The notes: generated by a model from the sequence alone, not told the origin. Numbered from the stretch's first letter, positions 37,865 to 47,154 are shown. The stretch: DNA of 50,466 nt from Holdemanella porci (GCF_009696075.1 NZ_VUMR01000009.1:1-50466); one strand, 5' to 3'. Program-made: numbers and translations.

Positions 37865-39244
37865 ATGAAATTCACAACAGCGTCCGAAGTGGATTTAGGA
37901 CATGAAAAAGTTGGTAAGTTACTCTTTATGTTGGCAGTTCCTGCCATCTTAAGTCAAATTGTTAACTTACTCTATAATGTAGTTGACCGCATGTACATTG
38001 GTCACATTCAAGATGTAGGGGCCATCGCCCTAACAGGCGTAGGCGTTTGTTTACCAATTATAATGATTGTATCCGCCTTTGCGTGTTTAGTCGGTATGGG
38101 AGGTGCCCCAAGAGCTAGTATATATATGGGTAAACAAGATAATCCGACAGCTGAAAAAATCATGGGAAATTGTTTTATCGCATTGATTATGATTTCATTA
38201 ACTCTAACTGTATGTTTATTAGCTTTTCAAACACCATTACTACAATTATTCCAGGCAAGTTCGACAACAATTGTATATGCCAAACAATATATGGGTATTT
38301 ATGCCTTAGGAACCATTTTTGTCCAAATGACACTTGGGATGAATGCCTTTATTTCTTGTCAGGGATTCTCTAAAACAAGTATGATGACCGTTTTAATTGG
38401 GGCTATCTTAAACATTATTTTAGACCCTATCTTTATCTTTGGATTCAATATGGGCGTAAAAGGGGCTGCACTAGCTACCATTATTTCGCAAGCTATCAGT
38501 GCAATCTGGGTCATTCATTTCTTGAGTGGTAAACAGACAGTTCTTAAGTTAAAAAAAGAAAATTTTAAAATTGTTCCAAGCCTATTATTTCCTAGTTTAG
38601 CTTTAGGTGTCGCACCTTTTGTGATGCAGTCAACAGAAAGCTTGATTTCTTTATGTTTCAATATGCAACTCTCTAAATTTGGTGGGGACGTTGCGATTGG
38701 AAGTATGACCATTCTAACGAGTGTTATGCAGTTTGCGATGATGCCAATACAAGGATTAACGCAAGGTGGACAACCCATCATCAGTTACAACTTTGGTGCT
38801 AAAAATGGCCAGCGCGTTAAAAAAGGCTTTTTACTTCAAACACTATGTTGTTTCACATACGCAAGTATCATCTGGATTCTAGTGGAATTATTCCCTCAAG
38901 TATTTATTTCTATTTTCACAAACGATCCAGACTTAATGTCAATGGCAAGCTGGGCCATTCGTATCTATATGGCATGCGTATTATTGATGGGACTTCAGAT
39001 TTCTTGCCAACAAACCTTCATTGCGTTTGGAAACGCCAAGATTTCAGTATTTTTAGCTATCTTTAGAAAGATCATTGTCTTAATTCCATTGATTTTTATC
39101 TTACCAAACATCTTATCCAATCATATCTTTGCGGTATTTGTTGCAGAACCAATCGCAGACTTTATTGCGGTAAGCACAACAGTAACATTGTTTATTAAAA
39201 ACTTTAAAAAGACATTAGCACAAATGAGTTATGAACGTTCATAA
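37865..39244 (+). CDS. MATE family efflux transporter
   Basis: The 459-residue, 12-helix protein starts with PAILSQIVNLLYNVVDRMYI (about residues 26-45), the MATE N-terminal pattern, with a second half beginning near PFVMQSTESLISLCFNMQL and PIQGLTQGGQPIISYNFGA. It is a multidrug-type exporter of the DinF/clostridial group. It is co-transcribed with the MarR gene. The last six nucleotides overlap the convergent cca gene. Confidence 0.93.
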   Translation: MKFTTASEVDLGHEKVGKLLFMLAVPAILSQIVNLLYNVVDRMYIGHIQDVGAIALTGVGVCLPIIMIVSAFACLVGMGGAPRASIYMGKQDNPTAEKIMGNCFIALIMISLTLTVCLLAFQTPLLQLFQASSTTIVYAKQYMGIYALGTIFVQMTLGMNAFISCQGFSKTSMMTVLIGAILNIILDPIFIFGFNMGVKGAALATIISQAISAIWVIHFLSGKQTVLKLKKENFKIVPSLLFPSLALGVAPFVMQSTESLISLCFNMQLSKFGGDVAIGSMTILTSVMQFAMMPIQGLTQGGQPIISYNFGAKNGQRVKKGFLLQTLCCFTYASIIWILVELFPQVFISIFTNDPDLMSMASWAIRIYMACVLLMGLQISCQQTFIAFGNAKISVFLAIFRKIIVLIPLIFILPNILSNHIFAVFVAEPIADFIAVSTTVTLFIKNFKKTLAQMSYERS

Positions 39245-39251
39245 CTCATTT
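39222..39251. terminator. Perfect 30-nt palindrome spanning both stop codons of convergent genes
   Basis: AAATGAGTTATGAAC and its exact complement GTTCATAACTCATTT form a stem with no spare loop, covering the last codons of the MATE gene and of cca. T-rich sequence lies on the plus side. It probably terminates both transcripts. Confidence 0.7.
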
Positions 39252-40549
39252 TTTAATATATTTAATAATTCTTCTTTCCTATTCTTTTCCGGATGATAAA
39301 AAGCGTATTTTAAACACATATTCAAAGCTTCTTGAATCTGTTTTCCTCTTAAATTTGTAGCTTCTATAATATCTTTTCCATTCAACGCAAGTTGAGATAT
39401 ACTCATACAGCGATTTCTATTTTGAATGTAATACGCATAGAAAAGTTCTACATTTTTAGCTGATTTTTGTCCCAATTCAGAATGGGCCATCGCATCACAA
39501 TAACGAATTTGAAGTAAGTTCAACAAGTGTTCTTCATCCAAATGATATGTAACACGATACTTATAAATACAATCTAAATCACAGGTAAATTTATCGTCAT
39601 GATGTAAGACATAGAATGGTATCCACTTTCTTTGTTCATTTGTAAGTTTAAAGCGTCGACAAAGCTCTTTAGATAATTCACTTCCTACCTTCGCATGATG
39701 CTTAAAATGATCCTTTCCATTCGAATCGGTTGTCTTTACTTGTATTTTGCCTAGGTCGTGGAATAATAGCGCAAAGGCCAAAGTTTCATCATATGGTTTT
39801 AAATAGCACATCGCATCTAAAGTATGATGCAAGACATCGGTATAGTGATAGATTGAGTTTTGACTACACCTCAATGCCAAATCCAACTCATTAAATACAG
39901 GCTTTAAAAGAAGTGTCATATCGGCCAATACTTGTGGATTTGTTTCCATGATTTGTTTTAATTCATGTATGATTCTTTCTATAGATACATATTGAATCAA
40001 AGATGCATTTGTATCGATGGATTTTTTTACTGTTTCATCCATCGAAAAGCCTAGTTTTGCACAAAAACGATAGGCACGCAACATTCTTAGAGCATCTTCA
40101 TTAAATCTTCGATCTGGATTACCCACACATCGAATGACTTTAGCTTTAAGATCAAATTGACCTCCATACGGATCAATCAAACCACGACTTGGATGATATG
40201 CCATCGCATTCACAGTAAAATCACGTCTTGATAAATCTTCTTCAATTGTTGAAACATATTTCACACTATCTGGATGACGATGATCCTTGTATTCACTCTC
40301 TAAACGAAAGGTTGTGATTTCAACGGGTGAATTCGATAAAACCGTTACCGTTCCATGTTTGAGTCCTGTTCCCACACTTCGATCAAATAGATTTAATATC
40401 ACTTCAGGTTTGGCGCTTGTACAAATATCATAATCATGAATTGGTCGATCTAGTAAATAGTCACGTACACATCCACCTACCACATACGCTTCATATCCAA
40501 TATCATTTATTTTTTGAATGATTTCTAATATATATTCAGGCAATTTCAT
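39239..40549 (-). CDS. cca: CCA tRNA nucleotidyltransferase
   Basis: The 436-residue protein has the class II nucleotidyltransferase head YVVGGCVRDYLLDRPIHDYD (catalytic DxD at DYD, about residues 39-41), LSRRDFTVNAMAYHP, and the RRFNEDALRMLRAYRF motif (about 147-162). A C-terminal HD domain includes FALLFHDLGKIQ. It adds or repairs the 3' CCA of tRNAs. All tRNAs in the window already encode CCA, so a repair role is expected. Convergent with the MATE gene. Confidence 0.93.
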   Translation of the reverse strand: MKLPEYILEIIQKINDIGYEAYVVGGCVRDYLLDRPIHDYDICTSAKPEVILNLFDRSVGTGLKHGTVTVLSNSPVEITTFRLESEYKDHRHPDSVKYVSTIEEDLSRRDFTVNAMAYHPSRGLIDPYGGQFDLKAKVIRCVGNPDRRFNEDALRMLRAYRFCAKLGFSMDETVKKSIDTNASLIQYVSIERIIHELKQIMETNPQVLADMTLLLKPVFNELDLALRCSQNSIYHYTDVLHHTLDAMCYLKPYDETLAFALLFHDLGKIQVKTTDSNGKDHFKHHAKVGSELSKELCRRFKLTNEQRKWIPFYVLHHDDKFTCDLDCIYKYRVTYHLDEEHLLNLLQIRYCDAMAHSELGQKSAKNVELFYAYYIQNRNRCMSISQLALNGKDIIEATNLRGKQIQEALNMCLKYAFYHPEKNRKEELLNILKNEL

Positions 40550-40564
40550 ACTTCTATTATATTA

Positions 40565-40588
40565 GAAAAAGGTGCTGAATTGCACCTT
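40565..40588 (-). terminator. Terminator of the nanE-tldD-pmbA-sseB unit
   Basis: On the minus strand AAGGTGC-AATTCA-GCACCTT followed by TTTCT. Confidence 0.75.
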
Positions 40589-40590
40589 AA

Positions 40591-41364
40591 TTACTTTGTA
40601 ACCTTTACATATGTTGGAATTGTATCCGCCATAATTTTCTTGGCAAGCTCCATACTTCCAAACATGAATTCAAAACCTTTTCCATAACTTACAGGCGTAC
40701 AGAAGTTTCCTAAATCTTGAATTGTTTGTTTATCATCATTAATCATATCCACAACTAAGAACCAGTGGCTAGGCTGATCTTTGACAATTCTTTCTTTCAA
40801 ATAAATAGAAAGAATGTCTGGGTGAGAGTCACCAAATTCACAGATAGCTCTTTGAAGTTCTGTTACACTTGAAATAGGATCACGAAGCTTTAAACTATCT
40901 CCTTTATGAATTGGATTTTCACTCACTTGTGAACCACGACTTTTATCAAGTTCAACCAATAAGTTGCAGTCTAATAAAACATTCGCTCCAAATGGATCGA
41001 TCACAATGCCATGAATCTGGTTTAATGCCATCTTCACAAATGGCATATATTGATTATATGTCATAACCAAGGAATGGATTTCACTATCCTGATCCCACTT
41101 TTTCAATTGATCCATACTTGAGAAGACAGGAAAGAAACTATCTCCCTTATCATTTTGAATCAAAGACAATTGGAATTGTGTATTTGGTTCAAAGACTAAG
41201 ACTCCCTTTTCATCGCGAGAAGGATCTTTATCCCATTGTGCTGGAATTAGAAAATTAGTCGAAATAAACGCATCCAACAAGTTTCTAAATGCTGAATCTG
41301 TTTTTTCTCTATTAAATACAATTAATGTTTCTAGTAGTCTTTCATTTTTAAATTCATTTACCAT
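40591..41364 (-). CDS. SseB family protein
   Basis: The 257-residue protein has an SseB N-terminal domain (ERLLETLIVFNREKTDSAFR; DSFFPVFSSMDQLKKW; MALNQIHGIVIDPFGANVLL) and an SseB C-terminal domain (QRAICEFGDSHPDILSIYLK). SseB proteins were named for serine sensitivity; their biochemistry is unclear. The start is at MVNEFK, with GGGGA upstream; the frame reaches 41388 but overlaps pmbA. The gene begins 2 nt after the pmbA stop, so it is the last gene of that operon. Confidence 0.85.
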   Translation of the reverse strand: MVNEFKNERLLETLIVFNREKTDSAFRNLLDAFISTNFLIPAQWDKDPSRDEKGVLVFEPNTQFQLSLIQNDKGDSFFPVFSSMDQLKKWDQDSEIHSLVMTYNQYMPFVKMALNQIHGIVIDPFGANVLLDCNLLVELDKSRGSQVSENPIHKGDSLKLRDPISSVTELQRAICEFGDSHPDILSIYLKERIVKDQPSHWFLVVDMINDDKQTIQDLGNFCTPVSYGKGFEFMFGSMELAKKIMADTIPTYVKVTK

Positions 41365-41366
41365 AT

Positions 41367-42692
41367 TTATTCCCCTGAAATTGTACACTCTTCAAATGCG
41401 ATACTTGGACTTATAACCTGGTGATAACTCCAATCTAAATCGTTACCCACACTAATTACGTGTTTCATCATATTTAAGAAATTATTTGCGACGGTAACCA
41501 AAGTAACATTCTTATCTCTTTTACCATCCTTTATCCAGAAGCCTGAGCATTGTAGTGAGAAGTTTGTAGATACAAAATCAAGTCCAGCATGAAGGCCCGC
41601 TAAATTCTGTACGACAAAGCCATCCTTAATTTTTGTACACAAATCCTCAAAACTATCATTTCCCGGTACAATGTAACAATTCATTGGCTGTACACTTACG
41701 CTAGATGCATAGCCCGATTTAAAGCCATTTCCTGTACTATTTGTATGCATTCGATTGGCACTTCTTGTGTCATGAAGCATCATAACATATTTTCCATGGT
41801 CCACCAAAGTTTTTGAAGAAGTTGGACACCCCTCATCATCAAAATTGGCAATACTTAAACAATCCATATTCTTTGGATTATCAATAATTGTGATTTGTTC
41901 AGAGAAAATTTGTTCGTTAAACTTATCTTTTAAAGGTGAAATTCCCTTATACATTAATTCCCCATTAAATAAACCAGTAAAGGCAGCAAATAAAGATGTC
42001 ATCGCATCCTTTTCAAAGATGACTGGACATGTACAGCTTGGAATTGGTGTGGCCTTCAACTTATTTAAAGCTTTATCGCAAACACGAGAAACAAATGAAT
42101 CTAAATCATATTGTTCAAAGTCATATACAACTTCAACTAAACTTGCATCCTTGACTTCTTCCTCTTCTTTAACGACAACACTGGCAACAATGTACTGCAT
42201 TTCATCTGCATCTTGTACATCCATGCCCAAGCTATTCACAATACTGCGACTTCCACTGCCTTGGCTATATCCTAAATATCCAACTTGAATGACACGTGGA
42301 TCATAGGCTAGAATCTTAGCTTCTAAGCTTTGAAGAATATTCTTCACATATTCTGTACTAGCCATATTCCAAGTCACATCTTTTTTTACGTACTCAATTG
42401 GTTCTGGTTTTCTTAATGAATCGGTTTCTTCATTTGAAATAATATGTGCTTGTTCAATCAATGATTTTAAAACAGTTTCACACATAGAATCATCTATTTC
42501 TTCCAATGCCATATTGGCCATTTTTCCATCTACAATTCCACGAATACTTGTACCTGTCACTTTACTGGATACTAAAGTATCCATTTGTCCTTGAAACCAA
42601 GTCATTTCTTTTTCAACCGTTGTAGATTGATAGATTTCAAATTCCTGAATACCTAGGCCAATTGCTTTTTCAATCCATACTTGTTTATTCAT
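41367..42692 (-). CDS. pmbA: PmbA/TldE subunit of the TldD/TldE metalloprotease
   Basis: The 441-residue protein is the non-catalytic partner of TldD: it has the family fold (GSGSRSIVNSLGMDV; NFDDEGCPTSSKTLVDHG; SANRMHTNSTGNGFKSGYAS) but no HExxxH. TldD/TldE heterodimers cleave unfolded peptides and process some ribosomal peptides such as microcins. Overlaps tldD by 8 nt. Confidence 0.93.
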   Translation of the reverse strand: MNKQVWIEKAIGLGIQEFEIYQSTTVEKEMTWFQGQMDTLVSSKVTGTSIRGIVDGKMANMALEEIDDSMCETVLKSLIEQAHIISNEETDSLRKPEPIEYVKKDVTWNMASTEYVKNILQSLEAKILAYDPRVIQVGYLGYSQGSGSRSIVNSLGMDVQDADEMQYIVASVVVKEEEEVKDASLVEVVYDFEQYDLDSFVSRVCDKALNKLKATPIPSCTCPVIFEKDAMTSLFAAFTGLFNGELMYKGISPLKDKFNEQIFSEQITIIDNPKNMDCLSIANFDDEGCPTSSKTLVDHGKYVMMLHDTRSANRMHTNSTGNGFKSGYASSVSVQPMNCYIVPGNDSFEDLCTKIKDGFVVQNLAGLHAGLDFVSTNFSLQCSGFWIKDGKRDKNVTLVTVANNFLNMMKHVISVGNDLDWSYHQVISPSIAFEECTISGE

Positions 42693-44073
42693 TGGCCGTA
42701 CCTCCTACTGTAATTTGTGAAACACGAATGGCCGGTTGACCTACATCTGTAGGAATTGAACCCGAACTAGAGCCACACATACCTTGTCCGCGCTCTAAGT
42801 TTTTACCCACACGATCAATATTAAATAGGATATCTGCACCATTACCAATTAAAGAAGCTCCTTTTACTGGATAGGAAATCTTGCCATCTTCAATTAAATA
42901 ACCTTCTAATACGGCAAAATTAAATTCTCCGGTTTGTGGATTTACACTTCCACCACCCATTTTCTTTGCGTATAGTCCTCGCTTGATTCCTTCAAACATT
43001 TCATCAAAATCATCATTTCCAGCCGCAATATATGTATTTGTCATACGCGAAGTTGTTTCAAATTTATAAGACTGACGACGCGAACTTGAAGTCGATTCAA
43101 GACCCATTCTTCGACCATTCAAGCGGTCTATCATATAACTCTTTAAAATACCATTCTCAATCAATACACGTTTTTGTTGGGGATTACCCTCATCATCGAC
43201 GTTTTGTGAACCCCACGCATTTGGAATTGTGCCATCATCAATAGCTGTGACTTTATCACTTGCGACTTTTTGACCTAATTTATTACAGAATACACTCTGA
43301 TTTTTACTGACTGAACTTGCTTCTAGAGCATGTCCACAAGCTTCATGGAAAATAACACCACCAAAGCCATTATCAATAATGACTGGCATTTTCCCCGATG
43401 GACAATCTTTCGCTTCTAATAATACTAATGCAATACGACTTGCTTCTTGTCCAATAGATTCTGGAGTTCTTTCTTCAAAGAATTCTAAGCCTTTACTTGC
43501 ACCTGGTGCTTCATAACCAGATTGTAAGTTTTGGCCATCTTGGGCAAAAGAGGATACAGACATACGACAACGAATTCTTGTATCATGTACAAGTCTTCCT
43601 TCACTATTTGAAATCTGAACATTTTGGCATACACTTGCCAACCCTACAGATACTTTTTGAATTTGATCTGAATATGCCTTAGCCGCATCACTTGCACGTA
43701 CCATTAAGGCAACTTTAGATTCTAATGAAGCTTCTACAGGATTTTCCTTGATGGGATGAAGATTTTCATGAGTTTCTTCAACCAAAGAGATCGATACAGA
43801 TTTAGATTCTATGCCAAAACCTCCACGCAAATCATCCACTAAGGCATTTAATGATTCTTCACTTGTTTCATTTGTGTATCCATATACAGATTGCACACCT
43901 TTATATAGACGAATTCCAATACCAGCGCGAATCAATACATTTGTATCTTCTAATTTTCCATTTAACATGGATAAAGATTCAGTTGTACCTTCTTCTTCAA
44001 AGATTTCGGCAAAATCACAAGAAGAAGCCATACAACGCTCTAATAATTTTTCTAATTGTTCCTTCTTTAACAT
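42685..44073 (-). CDS. tldD: TldD metalloprotease subunit
   Basis: The 462-residue protein has the zinc site in VIFHEACGHALEASS (HEACGH, about residues 239-244), and SSGSIPTDVGQPAIRVSQIT near the C-terminus, as in TldD. It partners with PmbA in an unfolded-peptide protease. It starts 2 nt after nanE and overlaps pmbA, giving the order nanE-tldD-pmbA-sseB. No ribosomal-peptide precursor is directly adjacent, although small secreted proteins lie on the far side of the tRNA array. Confidence 0.94.
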   Translation of the reverse strand: MLKKEQLEKLLERCMASSCDFAEIFEEEGTTESLSMLNGKLEDTNVLIRAGIGIRLYKGVQSVYGYTNETSEESLNALVDDLRGGFGIESKSVSISLVEETHENLHPIKENPVEASLESKVALMVRASDAAKAYSDQIQKVSVGLASVCQNVQISNSEGRLVHDTRIRCRMSVSSFAQDGQNLQSGYEAPGASKGLEFFEERTPESIGQEASRIALVLLEAKDCPSGKMPVIIDNGFGGVIFHEACGHALEASSVSKNQSVFCNKLGQKVASDKVTAIDDGTIPNAWGSQNVDDEGNPQQKRVLIENGILKSYMIDRLNGRRMGLESTSSSRRQSYKFETTSRMTNTYIAAGNDDFDEMFEGIKRGLYAKKMGGGSVNPQTGEFNFAVLEGYLIEDGKISYPVKGASLIGNGADILFNIDRVGKNLERGQGMCGSSSGSIPTDVGQPAIRVSQITVGGTANE

Positions 44074-44075
44074 AC

Positions 44076-44765
44076 TTATCCCTCAATGCAATCTACAAAT
44101 CGTTTTGTGATTAATTGAGGACGAGTAATAATAGATCCTACTACAACACTAAAGCATCCAAGTTCTAATACACGGCGTGCTTTTTCTGGTGTATCAATAT
44201 TTCCTTCAGCAATCATCGGTACGTTTGATTGTTCTAAATATTTACGCATTAACTCAAAATCATTTGTTTCAACTTTGTCGCCCTTACTTTCTTCTGTATA
44301 TCCAACTAATGTTGTTCCTACAAAATCAAAGCCTAATTGAGCGGCATGAAGACACTCTTCTAATGTAGAGCAGTCTGCCATTAATTTTTGTTCTGGATAC
44401 TTAGCACGAATATCTGCATACAATTCATCTAAAGTTCTTCCATCTGGACGAACACGACAAGTTGCATCTAAGGCAACGATTTCTGGATGTGCCCCTTCAA
44501 TCAATTCATCGATTTCTTTCATTGTAGGTGTAATAAATACTGGACAGTCCCCATATACTCGTTTAATAATTCCAATAACTGGTAAATCAACTTCTTTTTG
44601 AATTTCATTAATATCCTCTACAGTATTAGCACGAATACCTTTTGCGCCTCCCCATTTAGCCGCTCTAGCCATACGTCCCATAATAAAAGATGAATGTAAA
44701 GGTTCATCTGGAAGTGCTTGACAAGATACGATTAAGTGTCCTTTTACTGATTCAATGTTACTCAT
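44076..44765 (-). CDS. nanE: N-acetylmannosamine-6-phosphate 2-epimerase
   Basis: The 229-residue TIM-barrel protein begins [20 protein letters not shown], the NanE start, with [17 protein letters not shown] (about residues 35-51), [22 protein letters not shown] (about 94-108) and [14 protein letters not shown]. It converts ManNAc-6-P to GlcNAc-6-P in sialic acid or ManNAc use. No nanA or sialic acid transporter is adjacent; the ROK protein elsewhere in the window could be a kinase partner. Confidence 0.95.
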   Translation of the reverse strand: MSNIESVKGHLIVSCQALPDEPLHSSFIMGRMARAAKWGGAKGIRANTVEDINEIQKEVDLPVIGIIKRVYGDCPVFITPTMKEIDELIEGAHPEIVALDATCRVRPDGRTLDELYADIRAKYPEQKLMADCSTLEECLHAAQLGFDFVGTTLVGYTEESKGDKVETNDFELMRKYLEQSNVPMIAEGNIDTPEKARRVLELGCFSVVVGSIITRPQLITKRFVDCIEG

Positions 44766-44867
44766 GATATAAATCTCCTTCTTCTTACTTATATATAGGT
44801 AATTATACTACGTATATAGGTGTAAAAACACGAAAATAAAAAAAATTAAAAAAATTAAAAAAAGTGC

Positions 44868-44929
44868 TTGCAATCATTTTAAAGTAATGGTATATTTAAT
44901 GGGCACTGAGCGAGACACAAAAGCTCAGT
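44868..44929 (+). promoter_or_regulatory. tRNA array promoter and 5' leader hairpin
   Basis: -35 TTGCAA (44868-44873), 17-nt spacer, -10 TATATT (44891-44896). Predicted start about 44903, at GCACT. ACTGAGC (44905-44911) pairs with GCTCAGT (44923-44929), a perfect 7-bp stem, as in both tRNA-Glu leaders. Confidence 0.65.
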
Positions 44930-44939
44930 TGAAATAAAT

Positions 44940-45016
44940 GCGCCCATAGCTCAACTGGATAGAGCGTTTGACTACGGATCAAAAGGTTGTGGGTTCGATT
45001 CCTGCTGGGCGCGCCA
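44940..45016 (+). tRNA. tRNA-Arg (ACG)
   Basis: 77 nt; acceptor GCGCCCA/TGGGCGC; anticodon loop CTACGGA carries ACG; GGTTCGATTCC T arm; encoded CCA. First gene of a seven-tRNA array. Confidence 0.95.
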
Positions 45017-45038
45017 TTTATTTTTTTTCTAAAAATAT

Positions 45039-45115
45039 CGGGATGTAGCACAGCTTGGTAGTGCACTTGATTTGGGATCAAGGGGTCGCAGGTTCAAATC
45101 CTGTCATCCCGACCA
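45039..45115 (+). tRNA. tRNA-Pro (TGG)
   Basis: 77 nt; acceptor CGGGATG/CATCCCG; anticodon loop TTTGGGA carries TGG; encoded ACCA. Confidence 0.95.
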
Positions 45116-45131
45116 TTATTTTATTTAATTC

Positions 45132-45208
45132 GGCTGGGTAGCTTAGTTGGCTAGAGCATCCGGTTCATACCCGGAAGGTCGTGAGTTCGAGTCTCACTCC
45201 AGCCACCA
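45132..45208 (+). tRNA. tRNA-Met (CAT), elongator
   Basis: 77 nt; acceptor GGCTGGG/TCCAGCC; anticodon loop TTCATAC carries CAT. Its body resembles Bacillus elongator tRNA-Met rather than the initiator, which is later in the array. Confidence 0.88.
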
Positions 45209-45221
45209 ACGAGTTTAACTT

Positions 45222-45298
45222 GGACCCTTAGCTCAGTTGGTCAGAGCATCCGGCTCATAACCGGCGGGTCGTAGGTTCGAGTCCTACAGGGTCCACCA
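45222..45298 (+). tRNA. tRNA with CAT anticodon, probably tRNA-Ile2 (lysidine-modified)
   Basis: 77 nt; GGACCCTTAGCTCAGTTGG start, anticodon loop CTCATAA. The sequence resembles the Bacillus tRNA-Ile(CAU) whose C34 becomes lysidine. A Met identity is the alternative. Confidence 0.75.
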
Positions 45299-45309
45299 AT
45301 TATACATAT

Positions 45310-45400
45310 GCAGAAGTACCCAAGTGGCTGAAGGGTCCGGTCTTGAAAACCGGTAGGTCGTGCGAGCGGCGCCTGGGTTCGAATCCCAGCTTCTGCGCCA
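45310..45400 (+). tRNA. tRNA-Ser (TGA)
   Basis: 91 nt with a long variable arm (GGTCGTGCGAGCGGCGCC); acceptor GCAGAAG/CTTCTGC; anticodon loop CTTGAAA carries TGA. Confidence 0.95.
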
Positions 45401-45417
45401 TCTTAATTAATTCACAT

Positions 45418-45494
<77 letters not shown>

Positions 45495-45497
45495 TGT

Positions 45498-45573
45498 GGT
45501 CTCATAGCTCAGTTGGTAGAGCAAAGGACTGAAAATCCTTGTGTCGTTGGTTCGATTCCGACTGAGACCACCA
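45498..45573 (+). tRNA. tRNA-Phe (GAA)
   Basis: 76 nt; acceptor GGTCTCA/TGAGACC; anticodon loop CTGAAAA carries GAA; encoded ACCA. Last tRNA of the array. Confidence 0.95.
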
Positions 45574-45586
45574 TTTGTCAAAGATT

Positions 45587-45615
45587 GCACCTAGCATTTG
45601 CCAGGTGCTTTTTTT
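45587..45615 (+). terminator. Terminator of the tRNA array
   Basis: GCACCT-10 nt-AGGTGC followed by TTTTTTT. Confidence 0.85.
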
Positions 45616-45656
45616 ATGCCTTATAAACAGTTATCATAATCTTGTTTGTAAGAGCG

Positions 45657-45706
45657 GAGAGTAAAAAGAACTCATTGGCGTGCGTTGGTTTTACTCTCTT
45701 TTCTTT
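45657..45706 (+). terminator. Second hairpin after the tRNA array
   Basis: GAGAGTAAAA pairs with TTTTACTCTC across a 22-nt loop, followed by TTTTCTTTTT. It could be a back-up terminator or the end of a short separate transcript. There is no ORF between. Confidence 0.6.
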
Positions 45707-45732
45707 TTCTCACTTTCTATAAAGAATATTAT

Positions 45733-45793
45733 AAAAGTCATAACACATAATTTGAATAGATTTTATTCAAACTTGTGCTATGACTTTTTTATT
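45733..45793. terminator. Long AT-rich hairpin, possible bidirectional terminator
   Basis: AAAAGTCATA, CACA and TTTGAATA pair in turn with TATGACTTTT, TGTG and TATTCAAA (mismatches between), with a T tract beyond. The remaining 45794-45895 stretch shows no recognisable feature. Confidence 0.6.
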
Positions 45794-45895
45794 TAATGTG
45801 ATTAGATTATTAACTTTCATATTCAAATAATTTGGCAATCAACAAGCATTAAAATAATTGAAAAAAAGACCCGGACAACTAAATGCTGTCCAAGT

Positions 45896-45986
45896 CCAAT
45901 ATCAGCTATAAACCGTTTTGGGGTATATGCCGCCCCTTAAAATCTTGAAGAGCAGATTCACCTTACCACATCCAAATTTATTGCGC
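45896..45986 (-). repeat. 91-nt repeat element, copy 1
   Basis: Matches 47204-47294 with about 10 differences over 91 nt, counted by eye and without gaps. It lies 18 nt beyond the stop codon of the secreted protein gene, on the same transcript strand. On the minus strand it contains GGGG-CGGCATATA-CCCC, a small hairpin. One frame conserves GAAYTPKRFIA-D/N-IGL with mostly silent changes, so it may derive from coding sequence. Confidence 0.75.
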
Positions 45987-46004
45987 ACTTTTTTCTACAA
46001 TTTT

Positions 46005-46667
46005 TTATCCATTGTAGTTAGCCTGATTCCAAATTTGATAATGAAAATAAAATTTATTGATATCAATTACAGTTCCACATTTTGACAATGAATTTTGATA
46101 TGATAAATTATTTGCAAACGTATTATAATATGCAACACCCAATGCTGAAGCTGCAACCAAAACTACAGCAACTGCTGGAACAGCTGAAGTTGCTGCACCA
46201 CCAATGGCTCCACCAGCACGTAAAATTTCTGCATAATTTTTTGCATCGTTAACTAAAGCATTTGATACAGCTTTGGTTTGAGCAGTTCTTACATAATTCC
46301 AACCTTCGATTTTCCAAGTCTGACCACATATTCCCGTAGGTATAACTTGTGGAGTTAAATCTGTATTTTCAATAGAATCAATTGCAATATTTAAGAAACT
46401 TTCTTTCGTATAATTCGTTCCTGCTACTTGATTAAATTCATCAAAGTCATAAACATCAACTATTTCTTTGATTGTATCATAATCATAAATATATTTATTA
46501 TCTTCTATAATTAAAGTTTCTGTTATTCGATCTTGCATTTGTTGCATTTCAGCTAAAATTTGTTCATCAGTTTTAGTCTCATATGCCCTAGCATCAACGT
46601 TAATCAAAGTAATAGATAAAATGAACGCACACATACACGAAAATATCTTTTTAATTTTATTCATCAT
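46005..46667 (-). CDS. Secreted protein of unknown function with a hydrophobic Gly/Ala-rich segment
   Basis: The 220-residue protein has a signal peptide (NKIKKIFSCMCAFILSITLI, cleavage probable after ARA near residue 28). An acidic helical region, an ICGQTWKIEGWNYVRTAQTK segment (about residues 114-133) and a Gly/Ala/Val-rich stretch (AGGAIGGAATSAVPAVAVVL) follow; the tail holds FYFHYQIWNQANYNG. Two mature Cys (about 115 and 201) might form a disulfide. No family was recognised. The amphipathic Gly/Ala segment recalls pore-forming peptides, which is speculative. GGAGA precedes the ATG. A small membrane protein gene lies 21 nt upstream. Confidence 0.65.
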   Translation of the reverse strand: MMNKIKKIFSCMCAFILSITLINVDARAYETKTDEQILAEMQQMQDRITETLIIEDNKYIYDYDTIKEIVDVYDFDEFNQVAGTNYTKESFLNIAIDSIENTDLTPQVIPTGICGQTWKIEGWNYVRTAQTKAVSNALVNDAKNYAEILRAGGAIGGAATSAVPAVAVVLVAASALGVAYYNTFANNLSYQNSLSKCGTVIDINKFYFHYQIWNQANYNG

Positions 46668-46688
46668 ATTATTCTCCTATTCTCTGTT

Positions 46689-46880
46689 CTAATCTTTACA
46701 ATAAAGATAAATCACTATGACTAAATTTATACAGATATAAAGAGTTATAATAATACTTAATACATTTTTTAATTCATAATAACCATCAACCAAACGTGTA
46801 AATAGCGTCATACTTTCGCTTACTAAGATAATAGATATCACAGAAAACTGTGCAAATTTATCTTTCATATTATCCATCAT
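46689..46880 (-). CDS. Small two-helix membrane protein next to the secreted protein
   Basis: The 63-residue protein has two hydrophobic segments (FSVISIILVSESMTLFTRLV, then VLSIIITLYICINLVIVIYL). Start choice is unclear: ATG ATG at 46880 follows AAAGGG very closely, and ATG at 46868 (MKDKFAQF) is 12 nt from it. It is 21 nt upstream of the secreted protein gene and probably co-transcribed. An immunity-like role for its neighbour is possible but unproven. Confidence 0.5.
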   Translation of the reverse strand: MMDNMKDKFAQFSVISIILVSESMTLFTRLVDGYYELKNVLSIIITLYICINLVIVIYLYCKD

Positions 46881-47111
46881 CCCTTTCCGTTATAATCAAA
46901 ATACTCGTTCGAATTAAAATTTGTTCACATTATTATGATCATTATCCTCTAATATACCTGCTAAGATTAAAAATTATTGGTTCCCATGGGTATCAATCTC
47001 CTTATGTGTTTTTTATAGATTATAAATCAAAATTCAATGCTATTAATGCTATCACAGTTCAATAATAGATAATATTGTTCACTTCTCTATAGTTTTTATT
47101 TACATCATTTT

Positions 47112-47148
47112 TTTAAAAATATAAGTCTTATAAAACTTATATTTTTTG
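47112..47148. terminator. Hairpin, possible bidirectional terminator
   Basis: AAATATAAGT and ACTTATATTT pair around CTTATAAA, with TTTG beyond. The 46881-47203 gap shows no convincing gene; this hairpin and the next are its main features. Confidence 0.5.
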
Positions 47149-47154
47149 ATATCT

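Noticed and set aside
46985-47010. Six-codon minus-strand ORF MGTNNF behind a good AGGAG site
   Set aside because: Too short to support as a gene; no partner antisense RNA or attenuation structure could be shown.
46850-47065. Plus-strand 71-codon open frame with many Ile/Tyr
   Set aside because: Antisense to the start of a minus-strand small gene, no ribosome site, and AT-rich composition gives such frames by chance.
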